Source: Zancudomyces culisetae
Lineage: Eukaryota > Kickxellomycota > Harpellomycetes > Harpellales > Legeriomycetaceae
Reading direction: 5' to 3'
Assembly (NCBI GenBank): GCA_001969505.1
Contig: LSSK01000024.1
Location: 1 to 40,079 of the forward strand
Length of the DNA stretch: 40,079 nt
In this document: positions 1 to 9,547 of the stretch, piece after piece
Layout of the letters: each line of letters opens with the position of its first letter
Position numbering within the stretch: position 1 is the stretch's first letter
Position numbers and translations under genes: made by a program
The notes under the pieces: generated by a model
Databases searched by the model: none
What the model saw: the letters and a program-made list of their open reading frames with translations, nothing else
What the model was told of the DNA's origin: nothing

Positions 1-2582
1 GTAATAGTAATATTACTAGTACTAGTAATGGTGTTCTTTTCGGATCAGATAAATACGGTGGTAGTAATAACAACAGAGTTATTCAGGATATTTTCAAAAG
101 TTTAACTAGGCAGGATATACTGACAGATGGAAACAATCCCACTCCACTTAGTAGTGCTGGTAGTAAGGCGTTGAGATTTAAAAGAAATGTTGAACGGCTT
201 GAACAGCTTGATCCGGCTGGTGAATATGGAAATGTATTACAGGTTTTGCACCAACTTGGACAACAAAGTAATCACCACAACAACGATAATATTTACAACA
301 ATGGCAACAATAACGGGTATGATGGTGGTAATAGAGGACAGAATTATCAAAGAGATGTATATTTATATGAAAGACTTCCTAAATTCGACTTGATAAATGA
401 ACGAGAATTGATTCGTGAAGTGTTGTTTATTGCACAGGGAGTAGATGGTAAATACATTCGATGGGATAAGGACACAAACAGCTATATAGTGGATAATCAA
501 GTTGAAGTATGTAAACCCACACTACATTTGCTAGATCGGTTATTGGAAGTAGGAGAACTTGTACACAAGATATCAGGATATATTGATACACGAAATCCAG
601 GATTTGTACAACAAAGCTTTAGCCTAGGCTTAGCAGAAGAGTTGAAACAAGTAAGTGAATTGGCAGCACGGCTGGAGCTGCGACAAGCGGAAACAGCAAG
701 GGATGAAGTGCCAGGACAAAGTTTGCGAGGATTGACATTGAGACGGTTATATGTAGAGTTGCAGGATGCAATGAGACGGTTGAGGATTATAGGATCGATT
801 TTGGATGCAATTGTGGAAGAAGGAGAAGCAGGGGGGGAGCAAGAAGGAGGAATGATGTTATCAAAGATATATGCGTTTACGTTGAATGGGTCGCCAATAG
901 TTCGACAAGTGGCACAGACGTTGTTGGCACAAGCGGCAAGGCCATACAATGCGATTCTCAGACAATGGGTGGTGGCAGGAGAGCTGGACGATCCATACTG
1001 CGAGTTTTTTGTGCGGGATGATGGGGGCGAGATAGATACAGAAGAGTTGTGGTTTAGTCGGTACCAAATCGAAGTGCGGAAGATTCCAGTATACATAACG
1101 AGTGATTTGACGCGCAAGATATTTATTATTGGCAAGTCGTTGAGTTTTCTTCGGGAAGCGTGTAAGGATACGCAGTGGGTTGCGGAGAATGAGGCGGCCA
1201 ATGCGGCAGATTTGTTTGCGGATTTGACGAGCCCGGAGCAATTCAAGGAAGTAGTAGAGGTGGCGTATCGAACAGCTAGTGCGAGACTGATGCATGTAAT
1301 GATTACACGACACAAGTTGATGGATCATATTGCCGCAATGAAACGGTATTTGTTGATGGAACAAGGTGATTTTGTATTGAGATTGGTAGAGTTTTTAGAC
1401 TCTCAACCTTCTTCTTCTTCCTCATCATCATCGTCTTATTCTTCATCTACATTGTTTCATCATAATATTATGACGGCAGTTGAGGCAGCTATTCGATCTT
1501 CCAACGCATTATATGACAATCCAATATTTACTGATCGTATATCAGTACGTTTGCGGGCTGATTCTTCGTCACTATCATTTCCACTGACATATCATATTGA
1601 CGAACCACTATCGTTTGTGATACCACAATCAACTGTTCTTAAATATAACGAATTGACTACATTTTTGTTGAGATTGAAAAAGTCAGAGTATAGTTTACTA
1701 CAACTTTGGCAACTTAATTTGGTGGGAATAGCTAATCGTAAAGCTAATTCTGAAAATCGCTACTCGGCTGGGGATATGAAACAGATTAGATTAGCTTGTG
1801 GTGAAATGTTGCATTTTGTATTGCAATTGGAAAGGTATGTTTATATGAATCTTATTGAAGGAGCTTACCGAAAGTTTTTACATAAAGTTTATGATCATTC
1901 GACCATAATATCAAATACTAGTCTTGTTTGTAATGATAATATTAATTTTAACCAGCAACAACAACAACAACAACAACAACAAGATTGTGAATTGACTGAT
2001 GATTCAAACACAAATGCTAATACAAATGCTAATACAAATGCTAATACAAATGCTAATACAAATGTTAATGCAAGTGCAAATATAAATATAAATACAAGTA
2101 TACCTGGAAAGACAAATATGAAGATTAATCCAGATTTGGATTTGGACTTGTGGATAACTTTTCATGATTCGTATATTTCTGAGATTAGAAAATTCATGTT
2201 GTTATTACTCAAAGGACATTCAACTACAAGTAGTGGTAGTAGTGGTGGTGGTGGTGGTGATCGAATGGGAGAACCATCAAAGGGTATAAATACTAGGAAT
2301 ATGGTGTTTATAGACGATTTGTTGGAATGTATATCCCAGTTTACCACAATTTTATTATCACCAAGCGTAACGGATCCTGAAAATATAAAGAGAATTATTA
2401 ATACATTTAAAACAAATGTACAACTAATGCTGAATATGTTTAGCGGAGGATATGATAATAATGATGGTAGTAATGGTAATGGTAATGGGGGAGGAGGAGG
2501 AGGAGGAGGAGGAGGGTTGTATTTTTTAAAGAGTTTGGCACTTTCATTTGATTTGAATCAGTTTTATACCCAGAATTTTTAG
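1..2582 (+). CDS. SPC98: Gamma-tubulin complex protein 3 (Spc98/GCP3), 5' end outside the window
   Basis: Subunit of the gamma-tubulin small complex, which nucleates microtubules at the spindle pole body. The frame is open from base 3 to the stop at 2580-2582, so the N-terminus lies outside the window. The GRIP1-type region (about nt 390-1400) holds GCP3-like stretches such as the FIAQGVDGKYIRWD segment and FTLNGSPIVRQVAQTLL. A GRIP2-type region (about nt 1640 to the end) carries the LRLKKSEYSLLQLWQL motif. These match GCP3 better than GCP2. Several low-complexity insertions break it up: Asn/Gly runs near the start, a Ser run (about 1408-1450), a Gln run from CAG/CAA codons (about 1953-1983), an Asn-Thr-Asn-Ala repeat from a 12-bp unit (about 2009-2065) and Gly runs at about 2235 and 2490. 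No intron is visible. SUP35 follows in the same direction. Identity is secure; the true start cannot be seen. Confidence 0.9.
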   Translation, partial: NSNITSTSNGVLFGSDKYGGSNNNRVIQDIFKSLTRQDILTDGNNPTPLSSAGSKALRFKRNVERLEQLDPAGEYGNVLQVLHQLGQQSNHHNNDNIYNNGNNNGYDGGNRGQNYQRDVYLYERLPKFDLINERELIREVLFIAQGVDGKYIRWDKDTNSYIVDNQVEVCKPTLHLLDRLLEVGELVHKISGYIDTRNPGFVQQSFSLGLAEELKQVSELAARLELRQAETARDEVPGQSLRGLTLRRLYVELQDAMRRLRIIGSILDAIVEEGEAGGEQEGGMMLSKIYAFTLNGSPIVRQVAQTLLAQAARPYNAILRQWVVAGELDDPYCEFFVRDDGGEIDTEELWFSRYQIEVRKIPVYITSDLTRKIFIIGKSLSFLREACKDTQWVAENEAANAADLFADLTSPEQFKEVVEVAYRTASARLMHVMITRHKLMDHIAAMKRYLLMEQGDFVLRLVEFLDSQPSSSSSSSSSYSSSTLFHHNIMTAVEAAIRSSNALYDNPIFTDRISVRLRADSSSLSFPLTYHIDEPLSFVIPQSTVLKYNELTTFLLRLKKSEYSLLQLWQLNLVGIANRKANSENRYSAGDMKQIRLACGEMLHFVLQLERYVYMNLIEGAYRKFLHKVYDHSTIISNTSLVCNDNINFNQQQQQQQQQQDCELTDDSNTNANTNANTNANTNANTNVNASANININTSIPGKTNMKINPDLDLDLWITFHDSYISEIRKFMLLLLKGHSTTSSGSSGGGGGDRMGEPSKGINTRNMVFIDDLLECISQFTTILLSPSVTDPENIKRIINTFKTNVQLMLNMFSGGYDNNDGSNGNGNGGGGGGGGGGLYFLKSLALSFDLNQFYTQNF
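1953..2065 (+). repeat. CAA run and 12-bp minisatellite inside SPC98
   Basis: A CAG/CAA tract (about 1953-1983, encoding a Gln run) is followed by about five tandem copies of a 12-bp unit, ACAAATGCTAAT (about 2009-2065), encoding alternating Asn-Thr-Asn-Ala. Both are in frame and lie between conserved helices of the GRIP2 region, so they look like a tolerated surface loop that varies by slippage. Confidence 0.85.
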
Positions 2583-3016
2583 TAGTATTATCTAGTAACT
2601 CTTATTTTAATAAAACAAATAAACAAAACAACCTTTCTAGTCATCAAAAGAGAAAAACAACGACGCCGCATCTTGAAGTTGAGGGGTGAGGTGGGTTGGG
2701 TTAGGGTTAGGGTTGGGGTTGGGGGTGGGGTGATGGGGAGTAAATGAAAATGAATATATAAATGAAAATGTTTAAAGAGAGAGTATAATTAATTTAATTT
2801 AATTTAATGTATGTGTTTATGTATTTATTTTTGGGTCAAATATGATAAAAATGGGGCCAAAAATAAATAAACAAATATATAAAAAATTTTTTTTTTCTTT
2901 TCTTGGATGTTTAGTAGTTGTAGTTGTATCACTTATACTATACGTAATAAATAAAATACAACTATAAAGGGGAGAAAGAAAGAAAGAAAGAAAGGGAAAA
3001 AAAAAAGGACAAGAGA
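2583..3016. other. SPC98-SUP35 intergenic region with G-rich TTAGGG block
   Basis: This 434-bp spacer holds the SPC98 terminator and the SUP35 promoter. It has a strongly G-rich plus-strand block at about 2682-2738 that includes GGGTTAGGGTTAGGG and GGGG runs. Then come an AATTT-repeat stretch (about 2787-2806), A/T runs, and a (GAAA)n tract at about 2971-2996, 20 bp before the SUP35 start. No gene is seen. Confidence 0.8.
2682..2738 (+). promoter_or_regulatory. Telomere-like G-rich tract in the SUP35 promoter
   Basis: The plus strand carries repeated GGGTT/GGGTTA units, including two TTAGGG copies in a row, then GGGG-rich sequence. TTAGGG is a known site for Tbf1-type factors in yeast promoters, and four or more G runs could form a quadruplex. 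It lies about 280-335 bp upstream of the SUP35 ATG. A regulatory role is inference. Confidence 0.45.
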
Positions 3017-4978
3017 ATGGATCCAAGCAAAAAGACAAGTAAATTTATAGATGAAATGGCCCTAGATAGTGGCAAAAAGGGAGGAGGATTGGAACAATTG
3101 GATAAAAAACTGGACCAAAAACTACGACTCAATCCAAAAGCTTCCGAATTTAAACCAATTGGATTAAGATCACAAGCACCAGCCTTTGTTCCTCGAGGGT
3201 TTGGAGTAGGAGCAACTATAAACAAAACCCAACCCCCACCACCTCCACCACCACCAGCAACTACACAACCAGTATCTATATCATTATCAATTAAACCATC
3301 TACAGCTCCTAACACAGCTTCTGATGCAAATTCAAATTCAAATCCAAATGAAGCTGCAACTGCAACTGCAACTGCAACTGCAACTGTGGAACCAAAAGTA
3401 GTACCAACACCAACTGTAACAGCAGTGCCAGCACCAAAAGCAGCAGCACCAGCACCAGCAACTACAAGTACACCACCTGCAGCATCAGCTCCAACTCCAG
3501 CATCAGCACCAGCTTCAACTTCGGCAGCAGTAGTGGTACCGGAAACACCACAACTTAGTACAGAAGAGGAAGAGCAGCTACTAAATGCGCATTTCAAGGA
3601 GCATTTCAATGTAATCTTTATTGGACACGTAGATGCAGGAAAGTCGACATTGGGAGGAAACATATTGTTTTTGACGGGAATGGTAGACAAGCGAACAATG
3701 GAAAAGTACGAGCGAGAAGCCAAGGATGCAGGAAGAGAAAGCTGGTACCTCAGTTGGGCACTGGATACAAATTCCGAAGAGCGAGCCAAGGGAAAGACGG
3801 TGGAATGTGGGCGAGCATTCTTTGAAACAGAAAAGCGACGATATACGATACTGGATGCACCAGGCCACAAGAACTTTGTGCCAAGTATGTTGGGAGGAGC
3901 GGCACAGGCCGATGTAGGAGTGTTGGTGATTAGTGCGCGACGAGGAGAGTTTGAAACCGGGTTTGATAGAGGCGGCCAGACACGAGAGCATGCTATTTTG
4001 GCAAAGACTAGTGGAGTGCGACAGCTGATTGTTGTTATAAACAAGATGGACGATCCTACTGTCCAATGGGACCAAGGTCGGTATGCTGATATTCTGGCCA
4101 AGCTGACACCGTTCCTCAGGACAGCTGGCTACAATCCCAAAACCGATTTGATCTTCCTTCCTGTCTCTGGATACACAGGCGCAAACGTTAAGGACCGCCT
4201 AGCTGCAGGTGTTGCTCCGTGGTATTCTGGACCTTCTCTTCTCGAGGTTCTTGATGGACTGACTGCAGTTGACCGTAAAGTCAATGCTCCATTGCGCATG
4301 CCGATTTCCGACAAGTTTAAGGATATGGGAACAGTGGTTGGCGGCAAAATCGAGTCTGGATTTGTCAAGATTGGCCAGAAACTGGTAATTATGCCCAACA
4401 AACGCAACTGTGAAGTGTCTGCAATCTTTGGCGAAGACGACGGTGAGATTGAGTCTGCCATTTGTGGTGACAATGTTCGTATTCGTCTGCGTGGCGTTGA
4501 GGAAGAAGACGTTAGCTTGGGCAATGTTTTGTCTGATCCCAAGAACCCTTGTAGTACTGCTGTTCATTTCGATGCCCAGCTCTTTATTCTCGATGCCAAA
4601 AACATCATTGCTCCCGGCTATACTTCTGTCCTCCACGTTCATAACCTAGTCGAAGAAGTCTCCATTGTCCGCTTTTTGCACTTGCTCGACAAGAAAAACC
4701 CTAATAAAAAATCCAGGGTTCCTCCTACCTTTGTCAAGCGTGGTCAGTCTTGTATTGCCACTCTTACCAGTAGTGCCAATGCCGATGCTTTTATTTCCAA
4801 TTCTACCTCTACCTCTGCTTCTGCTCCTTCTTCTGCTCCTTCTTCCAACTCTACTAGTGCTAATTCTACTGGTGTTATTTGTGTCGAACGTTTCAAGGAT
4901 TATCCTCAACTTGGTCGTTTTACTCTTCGTGATGAAGGTAAAACTATTGCCATTGGTAAAATCATTAAATTACATTAA
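3017..4978 (+). CDS. SUP35: Translation termination factor eRF3 (Sup35)
   Basis: eRF3 GTPase that works with eRF1 to release finished proteins at stop codons. The 653-residue protein begins at an ATG after a (GAAA)n tract. Two overlapping PAM2-like motifs (about residues 38-59: LNPKASEFKP then SQAPAFVP) should bind the MLLE domain of poly(A)-binding protein, as in animal eRF3. An Ala/Thr/Pro-rich linker follows to about residue 185. The GTPase domain has GHVDAGKST (about 202-210), DAPGHKNF (about 280) and NKMD (about 342), followed by two beta-barrel domains ending in DYPQLGRFTLRDEGKTIAIGKI. The Gln/Asn-rich oligopeptide-repeat prion domain of Saccharomyces cerevisiae Sup35 is absent. A Ser/Thr/Ala/Asn-rich insertion of about 35 residues (about 585-619) interrupts the last barrel just before its final conserved strands. 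Identity is secure. Confidence 0.97.
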   Translation: MDPSKKTSKFIDEMALDSGKKGGGLEQLDKKLDQKLRLNPKASEFKPIGLRSQAPAFVPRGFGVGATINKTQPPPPPPPPATTQPVSISLSIKPSTAPNTASDANSNSNPNEAATATATATATVEPKVVPTPTVTAVPAPKAAAPAPATTSTPPAASAPTPASAPASTSAAVVVPETPQLSTEEEEQLLNAHFKEHFNVIFIGHVDAGKSTLGGNILFLTGMVDKRTMEKYEREAKDAGRESWYLSWALDTNSEERAKGKTVECGRAFFETEKRRYTILDAPGHKNFVPSMLGGAAQADVGVLVISARRGEFETGFDRGGQTREHAILAKTSGVRQLIVVINKMDDPTVQWDQGRYADILAKLTPFLRTAGYNPKTDLIFLPVSGYTGANVKDRLAAGVAPWYSGPSLLEVLDGLTAVDRKVNAPLRMPISDKFKDMGTVVGGKIESGFVKIGQKLVIMPNKRNCEVSAIFGEDDGEIESAICGDNVRIRLRGVEEEDVSLGNVLSDPKNPCSTAVHFDAQLFILDAKNIIAPGYTSVLHVHNLVEEVSIVRFLHLLDKKNPNKKSRVPPTFVKRGQSCIATLTSSANADAFISNSTSTSASAPSSAPSSNSTSANSTGVICVERFKDYPQLGRFTLRDEGKTIAIGKIIKLH

Positions 4979-5171
4979 TTATCAATCATCTATTTCTCTT
5001 TTCTCTTTTTCAGTTATAAAAAAAAATTTTTTTACTTTTTTAAATATTCTCTTATTTTTACATTTTATTATATTACTTTGATCTATTATACTAAATAAAT
5101 ATTTACACATATATTAAAATATATATATAATATATTATAAACAATCATTAATATTAAAAGTGTTTAATAAA

Positions 5172-6383
5172 ATGAGTTGCTTAAAACTAGATGGTATTTA
5201 TATAGGAACGTAAGTACACAATTGAAATATTCAATATAATACCCCCCCTCCCTTTTCCACCCAAAAACTTTTTTATTTTATTTTTTTAATTCACAAACTA
5301 AAAATAAAAATAAATAATAAATAAAAAATAGTATCAACCATGAAGCTGATCGTACCTGGTTACTTGAACACAATATCAAACGAATAATTTCAGTTATCAA
5401 TGGTTTTACTCCATCTTTTCCAACTGTAAAGTCTTGCCTATCTTTTATTTTAGTTTAATCAAAAGATACACTTTTAAAATTGTAAAACAATATATAAATA
5501 CTTTTATCAATGTTAATATTAGGAATTCGAGTATCTAGTTCTTAATGTCGACGATTTACCTACAAGCGATATATTACAATACTTTCAACCTGCTAGTTTG
5601 TTTATAAACCAACAAACTTCAACTCCAACTCCAACTCAAAATGAAAATGGAAATGGAAATGGAAATGTATTGATTCATTGTGTTGCTGGAACTAGCAGAT
5701 CTGTTACAATAGCCTTGGCTCACTACATGCGTACCCACAATTGTTCACCTCAAGCAGCATATTCTTGTTTGTTGAAATCCAATAATCTCGAACCAAGCAC
5801 AACTACAACTACAACTACAGACATATCAGTATCATTGCCAGTATCAGTATCTATGCCAATGCCAAACGATGGGTTTATTTACCAACTTGATTTGTTTTAT
5901 AAAATGGGTGTATCATTAACAAATATCAACTCTAATCAAATGTATCTTAATTATATTGCCTTGTTGGAAAAGACTCCAGAGTATTTCACTTCACATTTAC
6001 TTTCACTATCTCTAGCACCTTTATCACAACAAAAAGATCAACAACAACAGCAGCAACATCAGCAGCAACAACAACAAGAACAGCAAATGATTTGTAGATT
6101 ACGTTGCAAGTCTTGTAGAAAATTGATTCTATCATATCCAAATCCTAAAATCCCAAATCTCTCAATCCACCCACCCCATCCAAAACCTTCATCCTCTTGC
6201 ACCAGTATCATTCTTGATCAACCTCCTTCCTGGCTACCTTTATCCTCCGAAACTTCTGGAAAATTACTCTGTCCCCACTGTTCCTTTAAACTTGGTCAGT
6301 TCAGTTGGGCTGGTTGTAGATGCAGCTGTGGGTCTTGGTTAACTCCCTCTTTTCAACTCCATAAATCTAAAATCGATTTTTAA
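5172..6383 (+). CDS. YVH1: Dual-specificity phosphatase Yvh1 (three exons)
   Basis: Yvh1 releases Mrt4 from pre-60S ribosomes and is a dual-specificity phosphatase with a C-terminal zinc-binding domain. My model is exons 5172-5209, 5332-5425 and 5523-6383, with introns of 122 and 97 nt (GTAAGT...TAG and GTAAAG...TAG). Phases join exactly and give 330 residues starting MSCLKLDGIYIGT. The active site HCVAGTSRS places the catalytic Cys at about residue 97, and the VDD upstream (about 53-55) can supply the general acid. The C-terminal zinc domain is clear: CRLRCKSC (about 1 kb into the gene), then LCPHCSF and GCRCSCGSWLTPSFQLHKSKIDF-type residues at the end. Between the two domains lies a Gln-rich stretch from CAA/CAG codons (about 6030-6085). 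The gene converges on TLG1. Confidence 0.9.
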
Positions 6384-6640
6384 TATCAACATCAATACCA
6401 TTTATCATTTATCATTTATCCTTTATCCTTTATTCACTTTTATCTTGATCTGTTTATATTCATCAACTTGTTTATTTGTATATTATTCCTTTTGATAATA
6501 ACTAAATCCAAAAATTACACTACAACAAAGAAAAAAAAGTATCGTTTGTTTCTACTCTTTTTCTTTTTTTTCTTTTTTTTCTTTTTTTTTCTCTCCATTT
6601 CTCTACCATTCTTTTTAAACAAAATAAAATATAAAATAAT
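6384..6640. other. Convergent YVH1/TLG1 3' spacer, pyrimidine-rich
   Basis: The 257 bp between the two stop codons hold repeated ATCATTTATC-type sequence (about 6400-6425) and a long T/C tract (about 6545-6600). This is consistent with transcript ends in both directions. No coding signal is seen. Confidence 0.6.
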
Positions 6641-7868
6641 CTAAACAAGAATCAACATGATCAACACTATAATCAATACCAAAAGTATTCCAATCATTTT
6701 TAGCGGATGGTTTTCCGAACTCCGATTCAAAAACTCCCCTACTTTACTCCTCGCCCGACGAATCCGCTCCTGCGCATTATCCACCAACCCATCCATCTCC
6801 CCCAACAACTCATTGTGATCCCCCAGCTCTACATTCATCACCTGTGCAATCCCCCGTAAATTACGCACCGTCCCCATCACCGAATCCAACTGTTGGTCTT
6901 GCTGCTCCATTATTAACTGATGTTGCATCACCCCTACTTGGTCGCCGTTTTCGTTATTGTACCCATATCGTGTAATGCTCTCTCTTGTATCTTGACTTTG
7001 TATTTCTATCCTCTATTTATTTTTTTTCAACGTATTTTATTTTATATTCACCAACCTTTGTATAATTATTATTATTAGCATACTAGTTGTTTATTTACCT
7101 GACTCTTGTCATCAAATATCCGCATTCTCTCCATATAGCTCTAATAATATTTAAAATATCCAAAAGTGTATTTACTCCTCTCCTACATCCTATATACAAT
7201 CCTCATATATATTTTTTCAATCTAGCTTTTTTCATGTTTTTTTTCTTTTCTTTTCTTTTCTTTTCTTACCTCTAGCTTATCCCTAGTTCCTGATACAAAC
7301 TTTTCTCTCTGCTTTAAGCTCTGTTTATTCAATCCATACTTTTCCGGCTGTTTCTTTGCCACCTGTATTTTAAATATCCAACTTTTTATATTACCAATTC
7401 CCAAACCCCAGTTCAACGTTTCACTCTGACTCTCACTATCACTATCACTCACTTGAATATACATTATTAAAATATTAGGGTAACCAAGAATAGATACTTA
7501 TCTATTGTACTTTGTAAATCTATCAAGTCTTGTTTAACCGAATCATATATTTGACTAAATTCTTCCTTTAAATATACCAATTCACTCCCCAACTGCTGAA
7601 CTCCTTGGCTGCCCCTTGCCCGCCGTTTCTTTTCCCACTGCGCCATGATTTCCCCTGCCTGCTCCATCGCTTGTTCCACATCCCTTTATTTATTTTTTTT
7701 ACAACACTTTTCATTAATTCACATTCATTTGCTCTTTATATATTTTTCATTCTTTTCCAGTGTCAAAATGCAAATATATATATATATATGTATATCGACA
7801 TTGTTAATAGGTAAATTTGTACTTTGTTTGGCTTACTCTTTTACTATAATGAACGGATCCGTTGACAT
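6641..7868 (-). CDS. TLG1: Tlg1/syntaxin-6-type SNARE (four exons)
   Basis: Qc-SNARE for fusion of endosome-derived vesicles with the late Golgi. Minus-strand exons are 7837-7868, 7498-7683, 7270-7447 and 6641-7012; introns are 153, 50 and 257 nt and phases join to give 255 residues. Exon 1 encodes MSTDPFIIVKE, the typical DPF start of this family. The N-terminal domain carries PEKYGLNKQSLKQREKFVSGTRDKL, like the NPRKF...IRKAFITSTR stretch of syntaxin 6. The SNARE motif (about residues 167-222) contains EQQDQQLDSVMGTVRNL and is followed by a C-terminal membrane anchor, MIGILLVLIIVLIMLILV. The zero-layer Gln expected in ELEEQAVML-type sequence is His198 here (ELGDHNELL). The acceptor of exon 3 has a near-duplicate GAG/TAG alternative six bases away. 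Tlg1 is preferred over Syn8 on the N-terminal domain. Confidence 0.85.
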
Positions 7869-8407
7869 TTTATTTTACTTTATTTGTCCTTGTATTTGTG
7901 AAATGTTGGTCTTTGCTTCTTTTTTTAAAAAAAAACGAAAAGAAAAAAAAAATAGTCTTATTCTATTTATTTTGATGAACTTGCTTTTAGACTTTTCAAT
8001 ATTTTGTAATCTTTGTGATATTGGCTGTTATATTTCAATGTTACTTTATTTCTCACTATTTTATATTATTTCATTTCATTTTTTGGTATTTTTAGTATTT
8101 TAGTACCAAATTTCAATATATCTGGAACTGTCAGCCTTTTCCTGTAACCAAAAAAAATGAAAAATACTAAAAGAATCCCCCCCTGTCATCCTATCCGACA
8201 TCTTTTTATTCTTATACCATCCTTTTTTCATATTCTAGTTACCCCGCTAAATCTCATTTTTGGTATTTACTTTTGTATATTCATATTTCATACTTTACAA
8301 AAAAAAAATGAAGTGATCCCATTGTTTTTCAAAATGTCCACTCTCCTCCCAAGATACAAACTATAAAAAATAACAATTCAAACTTCATGCAATAACCCTA
8401 TACTACT
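7869..8407. other. TLG1 promoter and OTU1 3' end, no gene
   Basis: This 539-bp AT-rich stretch separates the TLG1 start from the OTU1 stop (both minus). It holds A and T homopolymers (about 7921-7952, 8145-8155, 8298-8310) and no conserved frame. Short open frames here have the Phe/Ile-rich composition of chance translation. Confidence 0.6.
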
Positions 8408-9547
8408 TCATTTAATTTCCTCAAACTGGTGGTGTCCACTTTCCTTCATATGCGCATTGGCATCTTTCTCTCCGTATAATATCTTGTTACATATCGAACA
8501 TCGTATTTTAAACCCAGCCGTATCTGTATATCCAAAATCATTTTGTATCAACTTTGCCAATTCAGCAACTAGTTGATGAACACGGTCTATTCCTGTAATG
8601 TCAAATACTGTTTTCTGTTGTGCCAATGCCATAGTATTACTAGTTACTCCAAATCCACTAATATTGGCTCCCACCACACTGCTGCCTTGTTTACGAATCA
8701 ATTTGGCCGAGCTCATTGGCTCAACCACAATTGTGTCATAATGAATCCCGCTATACAACACATACGCCCGTTTTTTGTACTGCTTACCCTCGCCAAACCT
8801 ATCCATTCGCAAAGTCTTTATATCGATAGATACCATCTCCATCTCGAAATAGCTGCTAAAAATACTTAGCTCTATTGCTCCTCCCCAACTTGTAGCCCGA
8901 GTTATCCATTCGCAATACTTGGCTGGTGGTGATCCTAATACCACTTCGGTATAAATGGCCGGATTCTTTTGTATTTCGCTTACTACAATTTGTCGCATAT
9001 CCAAGTAGTAATCCTGCACACCATATATTATAAAACTTATCGCCCTAAACAAACAGCTATTGTCGTCCAACATTTCTTCTCGCTTCATCTGCATCTTTCC
9101 AACGGAATCTTCGACCCTGTACTCCTTTCCTTTATTTCCTTTAGTCTTTTCATTTTGCTCCTGTTCATTTTTGATTTCTTCCATTGTAGCAATATTCCCC
9201 CTCCTAGCGCTACCGCTACCACTACCACTACCGCTACCACTGCTATGCTGCTTTTTACTCAATTTTTCAGGCTTACTTTTATGTACCTCTTCTGGCTCTG
9301 CATCCAAAACTATTGGCGAAACCGTTAGCACTTCATTATCCCTTAATCCTAAATGTGCTAATTTGACTCCTTCGTTCGTTGGGTTGATGGTTTTCGGTGG
9401 GTATCCGCTTTTCACCAATATATTATTGGGTTGGATATTGGCCTTTTCTGATATATATTTACATAGATCCCCAAAGCTGCTTTCTAGAGTTAAATTCTCG
9501 TCTCCTACGTTTGCTGTCCCTTGACTCGTTCTGACCCTAAACTTCAT
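8408..9547 (-). CDS. OTU1: Otu1/YOD1-type deubiquitinase
   Basis: OTU-family cysteine protease that trims ubiquitin chains on Cdc48/p97 substrates, with a likely role in ER-associated degradation. The first ATG (complement of 9545-9547) gives 379 residues starting MKFRVRTSQG. The open frame extends ten codons further to a GTG, which a eukaryotic gene would not use. Order of parts: a UBX-like domain (about 1-80), a Lys/Glu linker with a Gly-Ser repeat (about 103-112), an OTU domain with DDNSCLF (catalytic Cys at about 165) and a late His in YSGIHYDTIVV, and a C-terminal C2H2 zinc finger (IRCSICNKILYGE...AHMKESGHHQF). This matches the YOD1 layout. No intron is seen. Confidence 0.93.
   Translation of the reverse strand: MKFRVRTSQGTANVGDENLTLESSFGDLCKYISEKANIQPNNILVKSGYPPKTINPTNEGVKLAHLGLRDNEVLTVSPIVLDAEPEEVHKSKPEKLSKKQHSSGSGSGSGSGSARRGNIATMEEIKNEQEQNEKTKGNKGKEYRVEDSVGKMQMKREEMLDDNSCLFRAISFIIYGVQDYYLDMRQIVVSEIQKNPAIYTEVVLGSPPAKYCEWITRATSWGGAIELSIFSSYFEMEMVSIDIKTLRMDRFGEGKQYKKRAYVLYSGIHYDTIVVEPMSSAKLIRKQGSSVVGANISGFGVTSNTMALAQQKTVFDITGIDRVHQLVAELAKLIQNDFGYTDTAGFKIRCSICNKILYGEKDANAHMKESGHHQFEEIK

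Noticed and set aside
497-1315. Long antisense frame over SPC98
   Set aside because: Shadow of the conserved GCP3 coding sequence; Ser/Cys-rich with no motif.
2682-2738. A real chromosome end or telomere fusion
   Set aside because: Only about 55 bp of irregular repeats lie between two intact housekeeping genes; more likely a promoter element or local G-rich tract.
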